Assembly (NCBI GenBank): GCA_016210005.1
Contig: JACQVA010000100.1
Span: 1 to 35,317 of the forward strand
Source of the DNA: Deltaproteobacteria bacterium
GTDB taxonomy: Bacteria > Desulfobacterota > Binatia > HRBIN30 > JACQVA1
DNA length: 35,317 nucleotides
Direction of reading: 5' to 3'
Numbering within the stretch: position 1 is the stretch's first letter; each line of letters starts with the position of its first letter. The position numbers and the translations under genes were made by a program. The notes below the pieces were generated by a model. It was not told where the DNA came from. It saw nothing but the letters and a program-made list of their open reading frames with translations, and made no database searches. Below, in pieces: positions 17,201 through 24,874 of this stretch.

Positions 17201-17574
17201 TCGGTGTAGAGGTTTTCTTGCGTCTCGGGGTTGGCGCCGGCGAGGCAATCGTCGAGCAAGGGTTCGATGAGCGCAAGCGCGTCCTGCATTTGGCGAAAGA
17301 TCGCGAGCGCTTCGCCGACATCGCTGTTGAGGTAGGTGCTGGCCACCTCGGCCACGCGGTCGACCACGGCCCCGACTCGGCTGAGGTAGGTCAACCCCAC
17401 CAGTGAGGCGGTGCCTTTGAGCGAATGCCCAAGTGCGCGCAGCTCATCGAGCGCGACTGAGTCGTTCGGGTTACTGAGCAATTGCGCCAGCCGCTCGCGC
17501 ATGCCTTGGGCGAAGCGCCGCACGTCATCGCGGAACAGGTCCTTGATCGAGTCGATGGTAAAGCGGTCGGCCAT
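14275..17574 (-). CDS. cheA: Hybrid CheA kinase with three HPt domains and C-terminal receiver
   Basis: A 1099-residue histidine kinase, the centre of the chemosensory pathway. Three HPt domains carry phosphorylatable His50 (HSLKG), His230 (HTIKGSA) and His355 (HTLKGAA). Dimerisation helices (about 475-625) are followed by the ATPase domain with N-box Asn682 (MVRNAVSHGIE), G1 DDGGGID and G2 GRGVGMD. Then come a CheW-like domain (about 812-945) and a receiver (about 968-1085) with Asp973/974, acceptor Asp1017 (VTDLEMP) and Lys in ITKPF. All catalytic motifs are intact. Multiple HPt domains plus a terminal receiver are the hallmark of ChpA/PilL-type kinases that control type IV pili. A short acidic stretch (about 555-575) breaks the dimerisation region. 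Its ATG overlaps the cheR stop by one base (TAATG). Confidence 0.95.
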   Translation of the reverse strand: MADRFTIDSIKDLFRDDVRRFAQGMRERLAQLLSNPNDSVALDELRALGHSLKGTASLVGLTYLSRVGAVVDRVAEVASTYLNSDVGEALAIFRQMQDALALIEPLLDDCLAGANPETQENLYTEMVMGFSPRVRSYLHEVDVFAAGKTEAAEESLSQVPPGESATDDAAEAAGPGDGDAEADEAWAKELAEVFAAELESYLERVPELVARLAAAETQSAACHQLSRIFHTIKGSAAMVGLEDLSKIAKQLQDGFGAAAEQPELIPLSAEFLANAQAAMGRLFAAANQQAPELPAPVVPLPAAADAAGVALERELLDAFTIDATEAIEACEQLLLDLEHQPDDRTLLQALFRHFHTLKGAAAAVGLESVSGQLHHGESLLDAVLDGELAVDAARLVDFLFRLTDSVTELINRSRGVHDEQRAVISDVAAEVAALTTATPAAAGAEALEPALLPAGEPEAPALSEALAARASDAETNIVRVQAARLDALMNQVGQLVVSRTRMDRKIQAFGELREKLYYSRTRLAEIIEGFQERYEFNTGDRPVALAARAAGSDSEGGRATPEDDFFTDLEFDKYDDFNILARSVIELATDTGEIADQLGTFIDAFGEEARQFSKITSGLQRQITRLRLVPLDTLFRRLLRPVRDAARQEGKLVDLHFEGSDVQLDKSIVESLYAPLLHMVRNAVSHGIESPVMRQKRGKRTVGEIRLVASQRHNSVLLAVHDDGGGIDFEAVLARGRALGLIEPYVSPNREQLLPLIFRAGFSTGATVTDISGRGVGMDVVAREIAALNGSLLVDSKDLQGTTIRVALPTTTSIDEVLLLESGPQVYGLPVDFVEQVIAIDMSDLVLVDGQRMLKVRNELLPVLLMAPLVGENVPATAAVAVVLRAGDRAMALIVDRVQAQQEVVIRPLGRVLEAHPFLSGATISGAGAVIFVLHVGRLFDVLASVADRQATFIMAEASDQAPVEARSILVVDDSISVRKLAARFLESAGLEVDTAVDGLDALEKLASGRFRLVVTDLEMPRMHGYELITEIRRHPRFQELPVIVCSSRSSDKHRRRAREAGAQGYITKPFTKEQLLIEIERLTQGSPAPDPGAPAVAD

Positions 17575-18488
17575 TAGCGTACGCTCCTGGTTCCGCTGGC
17601 GGCCAAGCGGTTCGAGCCGGGGAGTTCGGCACCCAGCCCGAAGTTGGCGGCCGGCCGCACGATGCGGCGAAAGATGACCGTGCCGTTAGTGCGAATGGGC
17701 TCGAGGATATCGCGGTAGGCTTGCAGGGAATCGGCGAAGCCGGCGACGAAGAAGCCGCCGCGCCGCAGCGCCGCCACCAAGTTGCGCACCACGCCATCGC
17801 GCTGGGTGCCCTGGAAGTAGATCAGCACGTTGCGGCAGAAGATGACGTCGACCTGGGTGATCGGCAGGGCATCGGCGAGGTTGCAGCGCAGCCAGCGCAC
17901 CGCCCGCCGCAGTTCGGGGCTGACCTCGTAGTGCTGGCCGGCCGGGCGGAAGTAGCGCTCGCGCCGCCAGGACTCGAGCATGGCGACATCGCGAGCGGGG
18001 TAGAGTCCGCGCGCCGCTTTGTCGATAGCCTCGCCGCTGACGTCCAAACCGACCAGCTCGACTTCGAGTTCTTCGAGCAAGGGCCGTGACTCTTCGGCGA
18101 TCATGGCCATCGAGTAGGCCTCTTGTCCGGTCGAGCAGCCGGCGCTGACCAAGCGCACCCGCCGCCGGCCGTCACGAAGTGTTTCACGCACCAGCTGGGG
18201 GAAGATGAAGCGCGCCAGGGCATGGAAATGCGCCAGGTCGCGCAAGAAGCTGGTCTCGTGAATGCACAATCGTTCGATCAGTGTCTGCAGCTCGCCGCCG
18301 CCGGCGGGGCTTTCCTGCACCAGGCGGGCGTAGTCGCCGAAACCGATCCGCAACTCGCGCAGGCGCGCGGCCACCTGATTGTTCAGGTATGACTCGTGTG
18401 GCCCGCCCAGGTACAGGCCGCAGCGAGCCGCCACGGTGTCACGCACCCAGGCCACCTGCCACTCCGGAAGTTCAAGGGTGCGTGTCAT
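17574..18488 (-). CDS. cheR: MCP methyltransferase CheR (PilK position)
   Basis: A SAM-dependent glutamate methyltransferase of 304 residues acting on the adjacent MCP. The N-terminal helical domain (1-80) includes HETSFLRD, the family NETxFFRD signature. The methyltransferase domain has SAGCSTGQEAYSMAM (SAM loop), LVGLDVS and DVIFCRNVLIYF. No C-terminal pentapeptide-binding TPR region is present. The ATG at 18488 is chosen over a GTG at 18494; both sit in the same GTGGCCATG context, and AGGTGG lies just before the ATG. The gene lies 30 bp after the MCP gene and overlaps cheA by one base. Confidence 0.93.
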   Translation of the reverse strand: MTRTLELPEWQVAWVRDTVAARCGLYLGGPHESYLNNQVAARLRELRIGFGDYARLVQESPAGGGELQTLIERLCIHETSFLRDLAHFHALARFIFPQLVRETLRDGRRRVRLVSAGCSTGQEAYSMAMIAEESRPLLEELEVELVGLDVSGEAIDKAARGLYPARDVAMLESWRRERYFRPAGQHYEVSPELRRAVRWLRCNLADALPITQVDVIFCRNVLIYFQGTQRDGVVRNLVAALRRGGFFVAGFADSLQAYRDILEPIRTNGTVIFRRIVRPAANFGLGAELPGSNRLAASGTRSVR

Positions 18489-18518
18489 GGCCACCTACGC
18501 GGGAGCACGGCGCCGGCG

Positions 18519-21128
18519 TCAAATCGTAGTCTGCCCGTTACCCGGCCGCTGCGCCGGTTCCTGCTCCAGCGGTATCAGTTGTGCCGCGGAGGCCTCGGCC
18601 TTGCCATTGCCGACGGCTTCGACGCGGAAGAGGCCGATCTGCTGGTTCAGCTCGCTCGACACTTGGATCAGCGCGGCGGTGCTGTGCTGGGTTTGTTCCG
18701 AGGACACCTGCGCCTGGCGGGCGACATCGGAAATACTGAGCATGGCTTCGCTCAGGCTGGTCGCGCCGCGCACCTGTTGGTTGGCGGCGAGCGAGATCTC
18801 AGCGATCAGCTCGGCGCTTTGGACCGAGGCGCGCAGGATGCGTTCGAGCGCGTTGCCGGCTTCGGTGACCATGCCGGTCTGCTGTTCCACGTGTTCGGAC
18901 TGCCGCTCCATGCCGCCGACCGATTCGTTGGTTTCGGCCTGGATCGCCGCGATCAGGCGGGCGATTTCCTCGGCGGCGCCTTCGGTACGTTCGGCGAGTT
19001 TACGCACTTCGTCGGCGACGACGGTGAAGCCCAGGCCGTGTTCGCCGGCACGCGCGGCCTCGATGGCGGCGTTGAGGGCGAGCATGTTGGTTTGCGCCGA
19101 GATTTTTTGGATGGTGTTGATGATGGTGGAGATTTCCATCGAGCGTTCGCCCAGCCGTTTGATCTTCACGGCCGAAGCGCGGGTATTCTTCTGCAGCGCG
19201 TCCATGCCGGTGATCACGCGTTTGACGACGTCGCCGCCTTGGTGGGCGGCTTCCTCGGCGCGTTTGGCGGCTTCGGCGGCGACGGTGGCGTTCTCCGACA
19301 CCGACTGGATGTTCGAGGTCATCTCCTGCACTGCGGCGGTGGTGCTGGTGATGTCGCTGGTTTGCCGCGACGACCCTTGCGCCAGCTGTTCGGCGGAGGC
19401 CTGAATCTGAGTGGCGGAGCTGACCACGCGCGCCGACACGCTCTTGAGGTGTTTGACCAGTTCGCCGACGTTCTCGAACATCAGGTTCAAGGCGTCGGCG
19501 AGGTTGCCGAGCACGCCGCTGCCGACTTCGGCGCGGGCGGTCAGATCGCCTTCGGAGGCGCCGGCCACCACCGTGAGCAGGTGGCGAATCTCGTTCTGCA
19601 AGCGGCGGTTGTCTTCTTCGGCTTGCACCAGCGAATCGACCCGTTCATCGAGCATCTGGTTGAAGCCGCGGGCGAGGACGCCGAGTTCGTTGCGAGCTTT
19701 GACCTTGACGCGGGCGCGGAAGTTGCCCTCTTGAATCTCACGCATGGTGCCCGCCAGGGCGCGCACCGGGCTGGAGATGCGCGAGGCCAGCAGCAGCGCC
19801 ACCAAGACGAAGCCGCCGATGAGGCCGCCGCCGAGGGTCGCCGTCAAGTTGCGCAAGCGGATGACGGGCCGCATGGCTTCCTCTTCGGCAATCTCGGCGA
19901 TGATCAGCCAGTTCAAGCCGCGCAAGCCATCGAGCCAGGTCGAGGCGCCGAGCACCGACACATTGCGGTAGTTGAGGTAGCTCAGAGCCACCACCGCTTC
20001 GCTCTCCTCGGTGCGCGGCGGTGGATATTCATGGGCGTCGGCACCTTGAATAGCGCCTTCGGATTCGACTTTCTGGCCTAGAATAGTGGTGCCGCTCAAT
20101 GCGATCTCAGGGTTGTTCTCCTTCAGTTGGTCGAGAAAGCGTGAGTCGTTACGCATGAAGAAGTCGTTGGCATTGCGGCCGATGAGGTAGACCTCGCCGG
20201 TCTCGCCCAGTCCGACCGCTTCCCACTGCTTGTCGGAGGTCATGATGTTGTTGATGCGATCGATCGGCACCTGCACGATCAACATGCCGATCTTCTGGCC
20301 GTTTTCGAAGATGCCGGCACCGGCGAACAGCAACGGCTTGCCGTGGGCGGGCAGGTAGGGGGCGAAATCCATCAGCAGGTAGTCGCCTTCGCGCGACTCG
20401 ATTTGCAGCCGGCGGAAGAGTTTGCCGATGCTGGAGTTAGCATACGGGCCGTCGAGCAGGCTGGTTTGGAACTCGGGGCCCTTGCCCACGCTGTAGGTAA
20501 TGCGCCCGTTGTTGGCGTCGACCAGGTAGAGATCCTGGAAACCGAATTTCTCCACCATGCCGCGAAAGACCGGCTGCCAGACGGCGTGATACGAGCCGTA
20601 GCGGCTGCCGTCGCTGGGGTCGCTGAGCAGGTACTTCTTGCCTAGCGGGTTCGGGTTCATGGCCATGTAGGTGGCTTGCAGCCAGACGGCGGAGCGCTGG
20701 GGCAGCAGGAGCGAGCGCAGATCGAGCTTCTTATCCGCGAGTTCCTTCTTGTAGTAGGTTTCGACGAACTTCTTGAGAGCACCCATGCGCTCGCGCATGT
20801 TCTCGGTGGCGGTGATCGGGTCGTCGTCGAGTTCGCGCGTGGCATTGCCGAATTGCTTGGCCGCCAGCAGCGTGGCGGGGTTGCGCGCGACGGTGACGAC
20901 CTGGTCTTCGACCAGCTGGAAGTGGCGCTCGATTTCGCGCTTCTTCCCGTCGCGCACCGATTGCAGTTGGCGCAACGCCTGTTCGCGCATTGATTCGGAC
21001 GCGACCTGATAGCTGCGCCAGCCCAGGAAGGTCATCGCGGCGACGGCTAGCGGCACGAAGGCCAGCAGCACTTGCCAGCGGATCGCCAGGCGGAAGCCTC
21101 GGTCGGCGGTTGCATTTTTGGCGGCCAT
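18519..21128 (-). CDS. Methyl-accepting chemotaxis protein, large periplasmic sensor, two HAMP domains (PilJ position)
   Basis: An 869-residue transmembrane receptor. TM1 is about 18-37. A periplasmic region of nearly 400 residues (38-430), with features of a double-Cache-type sensor (FQDLYLVDANNGRITYSVGKG; GEVYLIGRNAND), is followed by TM2 at about 432-449. HAMP1 is about 449-501 (ending LARGFNQMLDERV) and a second HAMP-like unit about 514-565 (SEGDLTARAEV...LADALNLMF). The signalling domain has the highly conserved hairpin tip SAQTNMLALNAAIEAARAGE (677-696) and VADEVRKLAERT. P. aeruginosa PilJ occupies the same operon position but has a different sensor, so the stimulus here is probably different. 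GGAGGGG precedes the ATG. Confidence 0.93.
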   Translation of the reverse strand: MAAKNATADRGFRLAIRWQVLLAFVPLAVAAMTFLGWRSYQVASESMREQALRQLQSVRDGKKREIERHFQLVEDQVVTVARNPATLLAAKQFGNATRELDDDPITATENMRERMGALKKFVETYYKKELADKKLDLRSLLLPQRSAVWLQATYMAMNPNPLGKKYLLSDPSDGSRYGSYHAVWQPVFRGMVEKFGFQDLYLVDANNGRITYSVGKGPEFQTSLLDGPYANSSIGKLFRRLQIESREGDYLLMDFAPYLPAHGKPLLFAGAGIFENGQKIGMLIVQVPIDRINNIMTSDKQWEAVGLGETGEVYLIGRNANDFFMRNDSRFLDQLKENNPEIALSGTTILGQKVESEGAIQGADAHEYPPPRTEESEAVVALSYLNYRNVSVLGASTWLDGLRGLNWLIIAEIAEEEAMRPVIRLRNLTATLGGGLIGGFVLVALLLASRISSPVRALAGTMREIQEGNFRARVKVKARNELGVLARGFNQMLDERVDSLVQAEEDNRRLQNEIRHLLTVVAGASEGDLTARAEVGSGVLGNLADALNLMFENVGELVKHLKSVSARVVSSATQIQASAEQLAQGSSRQTSDITSTTAAVQEMTSNIQSVSENATVAAEAAKRAEEAAHQGGDVVKRVITGMDALQKNTRASAVKIKRLGERSMEISTIINTIQKISAQTNMLALNAAIEAARAGEHGLGFTVVADEVRKLAERTEGAAEEIARLIAAIQAETNESVGGMERQSEHVEQQTGMVTEAGNALERILRASVQSAELIAEISLAANQQVRGATSLSEAMLSISDVARQAQVSSEQTQHSTAALIQVSSELNQQIGLFRVEAVGNGKAEASAAQLIPLEQEPAQRPGNGQTTI

Positions 21129-21140
21129 GATAGACCCCTC

Positions 21141-21707
21141 CTATTTGTTACTCAGCGGCACAGCGCGGCCGATTGGCGCCGCTTCATCGGCGCGGCCCGG
21201 CAGGCGCTGTTGAAAGCGCGCACTCACGACGTTGACGGCTTCGGCAACCAATTTGTCGGCATCGAGCACGGTTACCACCCCGGTTGCAGCCGGCCAGTAT
21301 CTGCGGGAGAGCGGATTAGCCGCCGGCCCGCTGGGATAATCTTGCATCTCACCGGCATCGATCGAGCGCACATCGCGAACCCGATCGACGGCCAAGCCGA
21401 TGTCCACCTCGCCGCAGGTGAGCACCAAAATCTGATCGCCCGGCGTGTAGGGCCGGGCGGGCATATCGAGCAGACTATCGAGCTGCACCAGCGGCAGCAC
21501 CTCTCCGCGCAGGTTGATCACCCCGATCAGCGAGGGCGGCGCCTGCGGCACGGGGGTGGCCGGCTCGCCGGTGAGCACCTCGCGCGCGGCGGTCACGCTG
21601 ATGGCGTAGTCGCGCCCGGAGCGAGTGAAAATGCAATAGTCCTCGCCCAGGTGAGCCAGCCGCGCGCTCAGCCGGGTGGCGAGATCGAAGTGGGCCTCAG
21701 TGCTCAC
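21141..21707 (-). CDS. cheW: CheW adaptor (PilI position)
   Basis: A 188-residue CheW that couples the MCP to the kinase. The domain (about 22-165) shows the usual pattern: YCIFTRSGRDYAISVTAAREVL, PSLIGVINLRGEVLPLVQL, and LVLTCGEVDIGLAVDRVRDV. Additional residues at both ends are hydrophilic. The start codon is GTG, overlapping the stop of the upstream PilH-like gene as GTGA, which indicates translational coupling. Stop is 12 bp before the MCP start region. Closest functional equivalent by synteny is PilI. Confidence 0.92.
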   Translation of the reverse strand: MSTEAHFDLATRLSARLAHLGEDYCIFTRSGRDYAISVTAAREVLTGEPATPVPQAPPSLIGVINLRGEVLPLVQLDSLLDMPARPYTPGDQILVLTCGEVDIGLAVDRVRDVRSIDAGEMQDYPSGPAANPLSRRYWPAATGVVTVLDADKLVAEAVNVVSARFQQRLPGRADEAAPIGRAVPLSNK

Positions 21708-22063
21708 GCGTACCTCTTCACGATCGACACCAGATCCGAGGGGCTGAAGGGCTTGGCCAGATAGTCGATCGCACCCTGCTTCTGGCCCCAGAAGCGGTCG
21801 CTCTCGCCGTTCTTCGAGCTCACCATAACCACCGGGATATCCTTGGTCAGCGTGTCACGTTTGAGCTGGCGGCAGGTGGCGAAGCCGTCCTGGCCGGGCA
21901 TGACGATGTCGAGCAAGATGATATCCGGTCGATCCGCGCGCGCGCGCTCCATCGCCTCGACTCCAGTGCTGGCCTGGATGCAATCGTAGCCTTGCGGCGA
22001 GAGCACGTTGGCGATCAACTGCACTTCGCTGCGAATGTCGTCGACAATGAGAACCTTTGGCAT
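21704..22063 (-). CDS. pilH: Single-domain response regulator, PilH type
   Basis: A 119-residue CheY-like receiver with Asp8/Asp9, acceptor Asp52 (LLDIVMPG), Ser in VMVSSKN and Lys in LAKPF: all phosphorylation residues are present. The segment SDRFWGQKQGAIDYLAKPF closely matches the TDKVWGKRQGARDYLTKP region of Pseudomonas PilH, more than enteric CheY, supporting a type IV pilus output or phosphate-sink role. It overlaps the following cheW by 4 bp. Function by synteny is inference. Confidence 0.9.
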   Translation of the reverse strand: MPKVLIVDDIRSEVQLIANVLSPQGYDCIQASTGVEAMERARADRPDIILLDIVMPGQDGFATCRQLKRDTLTKDIPVVMVSSKNGESDRFWGQKQGAIDYLAKPFSPSDLVSIVKRYA

Positions 22064-22093
22064 TACTCCCTCACAAGACGAAATACGGTGGCC

Positions 22094-23509
22094 TCAGGCC
22101 ACCGGTTGAACCTCGGCGAAATCGGCGGCGGCCATCACCGGCACGTTCGGCGGCGGCGCCGCGCTCAGTTCCCGTTCGAGATCGAAAGCGCACTCCAGCA
22201 CCTTGGTGATCCCGCGCTCGGCCAGAGCCGCGCTACGCGCCTGGGGATCGTCGTGGCCGTTGCCGCTGGCGCGGCTGGGATTGGCCAGGCCGATCACGGT
22301 CAGGCTGCGAGCTTCCGGCATCCGCTGCAGTTGCCGCAGCTGATCCCAGAGCGCGCCGGCGCCGGTGACCTCGGCGATCAAATGGGTCGGGCCATAGAGC
22401 CGGGTCATCATCGGCAGCTGGCGAAAGCCTTCAGTGATGGTGAAGATCTGCCACTCCGGGTGGGCCAGGGCCAGCGCGCGCAGCTGCTCGTGGACCGCGC
22501 TGTCGCGATGGCAGGCGATCAAGACCCGCTGGCGCACGGGCGCCAGGTCGGCCTCCACCGCTCCAACCACCACGGCGCGGAAGAGCAGGCGGCAGGCGCG
22601 ACGAAAGACGTCGAGCAAGGTGTCATCCAACGAGCGAACCGAGCCATCACCGTAGAGCGTGTGGCGTGCCCCCGAGCGCGCGTGCTGCAAGCTCTCGCCC
22701 AACTCGTGCGTCAGGCTCTCGATCAGATCGGTGTACGAGCGCGCTTGGTCGGCCGCCGCCCCGGCGGGGGTATCGACCTCTTCGACATAAACGCCTTCGA
22801 GACCGGCGCGCAGGGTCTCGAACATCACTTCGAGCAGCTCGCGGCGGGCGCCGTCGTTGAGAGTGGTAACGGCGACCTCGGCGGCTTCCTCGGCTTCGGC
22901 CTCGTCGATTTCTTCGAGTCGAGCCGCCAGCGGCTGCGGCTCGCGCGCCGCTGAGCCGCCGTTGAGCGGCGGTACTTCGAGCAAGGGCATCGTGGCGGCC
23001 AAGCTCGGCGCCGCCGCCGGCAGTTCGGGAATGATCACGGCCGGCGGTACGGCAATCGGCTCGAGCGCCGGCCGCGCGGCGGGGAAGATCGCCGCCTCCG
23101 GCACGGGCGCGGTCTTGACCAGCTCACCGCCGGCCGCTTTGGCCAACACCTCGGCCACTAAGTTGATGACGATTTGCGGCTTGAACGGCTTGGCAATGTA
23201 GCTGACGACGTTGCCGATATCCTCGTACGCTTGGCGAATCTCGGCGCCCTTGGCCGAGATCAGAATCACCGGGATGTTGGCGGTGTCGGGGTCTTCGGCC
23301 AGCCGGCGGCAAACTTCGGTGCCGCGCATATCAGGCAGAATGAAGTCCAACAGAATCAGCGCCGGCTTGGTGGCTTTCGCCTTCTCGATGGCTTCGGTGC
23401 CATCGGCGGCGAGGTCGAGCATGTAGCCCGCGGGCTTGAGGACGATTTCGAGCGCCTTACGAATTGTGAGGCTGTCGTCGACGCCGAGAATCCGCGGCTT
23501 CTCATCCAT
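22094..23509 (-). CDS. REC protein with C-terminal pseudo-receiver (PilG position)
   Basis: A 471-residue protein. The N-terminal receiver (about 5-125) is intact: Asp11/Asp12, acceptor Asp55 (LLDFILPD), Ser in VILISAKG and Lys in IAKPFKP. A Pro/Ala-rich and then acidic linker (about 130-215) is followed by a helical region (about 220-310) and a receiver-like fold (about 315-445) beginning RVLIACHRDSAVHEQL, in which the acceptor strand reads HLIAEVTG and no KP is seen, so it is a pseudo-receiver. In Pil-Chp operons the equivalent position holds PilG. The long C-terminus may bind an output partner such as the coiled-coil protein; that is inference. Confidence 0.87.
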   Translation of the reverse strand: MDEKPRILGVDDSLTIRKALEIVLKPAGYMLDLAADGTEAIEKAKATKPALILLDFILPDMRGTEVCRRLAEDPDTANIPVILISAKGAEIRQAYEDIGNVVSYIAKPFKPQIVINLVAEVLAKAAGGELVKTAPVPEAAIFPAARPALEPIAVPPAVIIPELPAAAPSLAATMPLLEVPPLNGGSAAREPQPLAARLEEIDEAEAEEAAEVAVTTLNDGARRELLEVMFETLRAGLEGVYVEEVDTPAGAAADQARSYTDLIESLTHELGESLQHARSGARHTLYGDGSVRSLDDTLLDVFRRACRLLFRAVVVGAVEADLAPVRQRVLIACHRDSAVHEQLRALALAHPEWQIFTITEGFRQLPMMTRLYGPTHLIAEVTGAGALWDQLRQLQRMPEARSLTVIGLANPSRASGNGHDDPQARSAALAERGITKVLECAFDLERELSAAPPPNVPVMAAADFAEVQPVA

Positions 23510-23575
23510 TGCGTGTCTCCTTCCTCACCCTACGAGTGTACCCTGGCACAGCGGCCCCCTCACGGCATCGCTGGG

Positions 23576-24586
23576 CTAGCGGGCGTGCCGGCCACGGCGC
23601 TCTTCCCCCAGCTGCTCGCTGGTCTCGACCAGCAGCCACACCGCGGACTCGTTGATCCGTTGCGGCTGCACCGGCGACTCGGCCGCGACGAAGCGGTAGT
23701 TGCCCTCACGTGTGCTCAGGATTCGTTTGAACGCGCCACGCCCCCAGATGCCGGCGGCGCAAGCATCGGCAACGCGGCCGGCGTCGAGGAAGACCTTGGC
23801 CGGCGCACCATCGGGAGTCTCAACCGCGAGTTCGCCGGTTCGGCGGGCGGTGCTAAGCGCAATCAGGTCGCGCATCAACGTATCGCCGCCCAAATCGCCG
23901 GCGACGAGGTCGAGTCCGGTTGCTGACTCGCTCTCCTGCAGCGCTTTGAGCAAGGCCTTGGCGGCATTCGCAGCGCGCGGGCGGCCGTTACGGCGCACCA
24001 GGCGCCCGAAGGTCTTGAGCGCGGCCGCCGTCGGCGCGCGCCGCAACTCGACGGCGACGGCGGCGATCTTGTCCTGGCGATCGCGGAATGCCAGCGCTTC
24101 TTTGAGCAGCGGCTCCAGCTTCTCGCGCAAAGCCCCGCTCAGGATGCGGTTGGGCTCTAACAACGCGTGCAGCCGGCCCTCAATGTCAACCAGGTGTCCG
24201 ACGCTGAGTCCGCCGTCGTGCACCAGATTAGTGGCCACCGGAGCCTTGGTCCGGAGATCGAGTTCGCGCACGCCGCTGCAGCCATCGACCGGCAAGGCGA
24301 GCAAAAATGAACCTGCGCGCACAATCATGAACGCAGCCCGCTCGGTAACCCCGAGCAACTCGGTCAAGCCGAAGGCCTCGCGCAGATCCACCACCAGGGC
24401 GGGCTGCCCGCGGTGCAGCAGGAACGGCCGAGTGCTCTCACCGGCTTTGGCCGTGTGGAGCACCGCCTCGTCACGCTGATAGACGGCTTCGACCCAGTCG
24501 AGGTGGACGCAGAAGCACCCGTCATCGACACCGAAGACGAGAACGCGTGCTGTGCGAGATGCTTCTGCTATCGCTGTGCTCATCAT
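23576..24586 (-). CDS. CheW-like / DUF4388 fusion protein
   Basis: A 336-residue protein and the first gene of the operon. Residues about 12-150 form a CheW-like domain (VFGVDDGCFCVHLDWVEAVY; FLLHRGQPALVVDLREAFG; GSFLLALPVDGCSGVREL). A helical, basic linker follows (about 155-215). The C-terminus (about 222-330) resembles DUF4388/PatA N-terminal domains: LAGDLGGDTLMRDLIAL, RTGELAVE, KVFLDAGRVADACAAGIWG, EGNYRF. DUF4388 occurs in cyanobacterial PatA-type regulators and in myxobacterial regulators. Fusion to CheW suggests an adaptor that brings an output or multimerisation module to the array. Start ATG-ATG at 24586 has GGAGG upstream. Stop is 66 bp from the next gene. Confidence 0.85.
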   Translation of the reverse strand: MMSTAIAEASRTARVLVFGVDDGCFCVHLDWVEAVYQRDEAVLHTAKAGESTRPFLLHRGQPALVVDLREAFGLTELLGVTERAAFMIVRAGSFLLALPVDGCSGVRELDLRTKAPVATNLVHDGGLSVGHLVDIEGRLHALLEPNRILSGALREKLEPLLKEALAFRDRQDKIAAVAVELRRAPTAAALKTFGRLVRRNGRPRAANAAKALLKALQESESATGLDLVAGDLGGDTLMRDLIALSTARRTGELAVETPDGAPAKVFLDAGRVADACAAGIWGRGAFKRILSTREGNYRFVAAESPVQPQRINESAVWLLVETSEQLGEERRGRHAR

Positions 24587-24706
24587 GGGTCCTCCCGCCC
24601 GCGCCCTGTAGGAGCAGGAGGTATGCCACGCCGCTTGTTAGGTGACGGCTTCCCGAACTGAGCGCCGCAACGCGGATCTGTGCGGTACCCATTTAACGCA
24701 GCGTTC

Positions 24707-24735
24707 ACTATGCGTCACAGCAATTCGGCAGTCAA
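24707..24735 (-). promoter_or_regulatory. Candidate promoter of the chemosensory operon
   Basis: On the minus strand, -35 TTGACT (24735-24730, 5 of 6) and -10 CATAGT (24712-24707, 4 of 6) are separated by exactly 17 bp. The predicted 5' leader to the ATG at 24586 is about 115 nt. With gaps of at most 66 bp in the genes that follow, it could drive all nine genes. Confidence 0.4.
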
Positions 24736-24766
24736 CCGAAAAAAGTCTCGGATACGCGGTGACCAG

Positions 24767-24780
24767 ACCCGAATTCGGGT
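24767..24780. promoter_or_regulatory. 14-bp perfect palindrome, possible operator
   Basis: ACCCGAATTCGGGT is fully self-complementary and sits about 30 bp upstream of the candidate -35 box of the chemosensory operon. It may bind a dimeric regulator; the factor is unknown. Confidence 0.35.
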
Positions 24781-24874
24781 ATCTGCTGGCGACACAAAAT
24801 GGCACTGGCACCCCCGGTTGCAGGGTCGGCACGCGCCTGCTGGTAGACATTATTGACCCGAGAACGCGATCCGC

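Larger units (their letters stand above)
24587..24874. other. 288-bp intergenic region upstream of chemosensory operon
   Basis: No gene seen. It holds the candidate operon promoter (24707-24735, minus) and the 14-bp palindrome ACCCGAATTCGGGT (24767-24780), which lies about 30 bp upstream of the -35 box. It also contains the 3' flank of the DUF1302 gene, where I see no clear terminator. Confidence 0.6.

Noticed and set aside
24806-24822. Sigma-54-like TGGCAC...TTGCA on the plus strand
   Set aside because: The gap is one base too long, and it points into the 3' end of the oppositely oriented DUF1302 gene.
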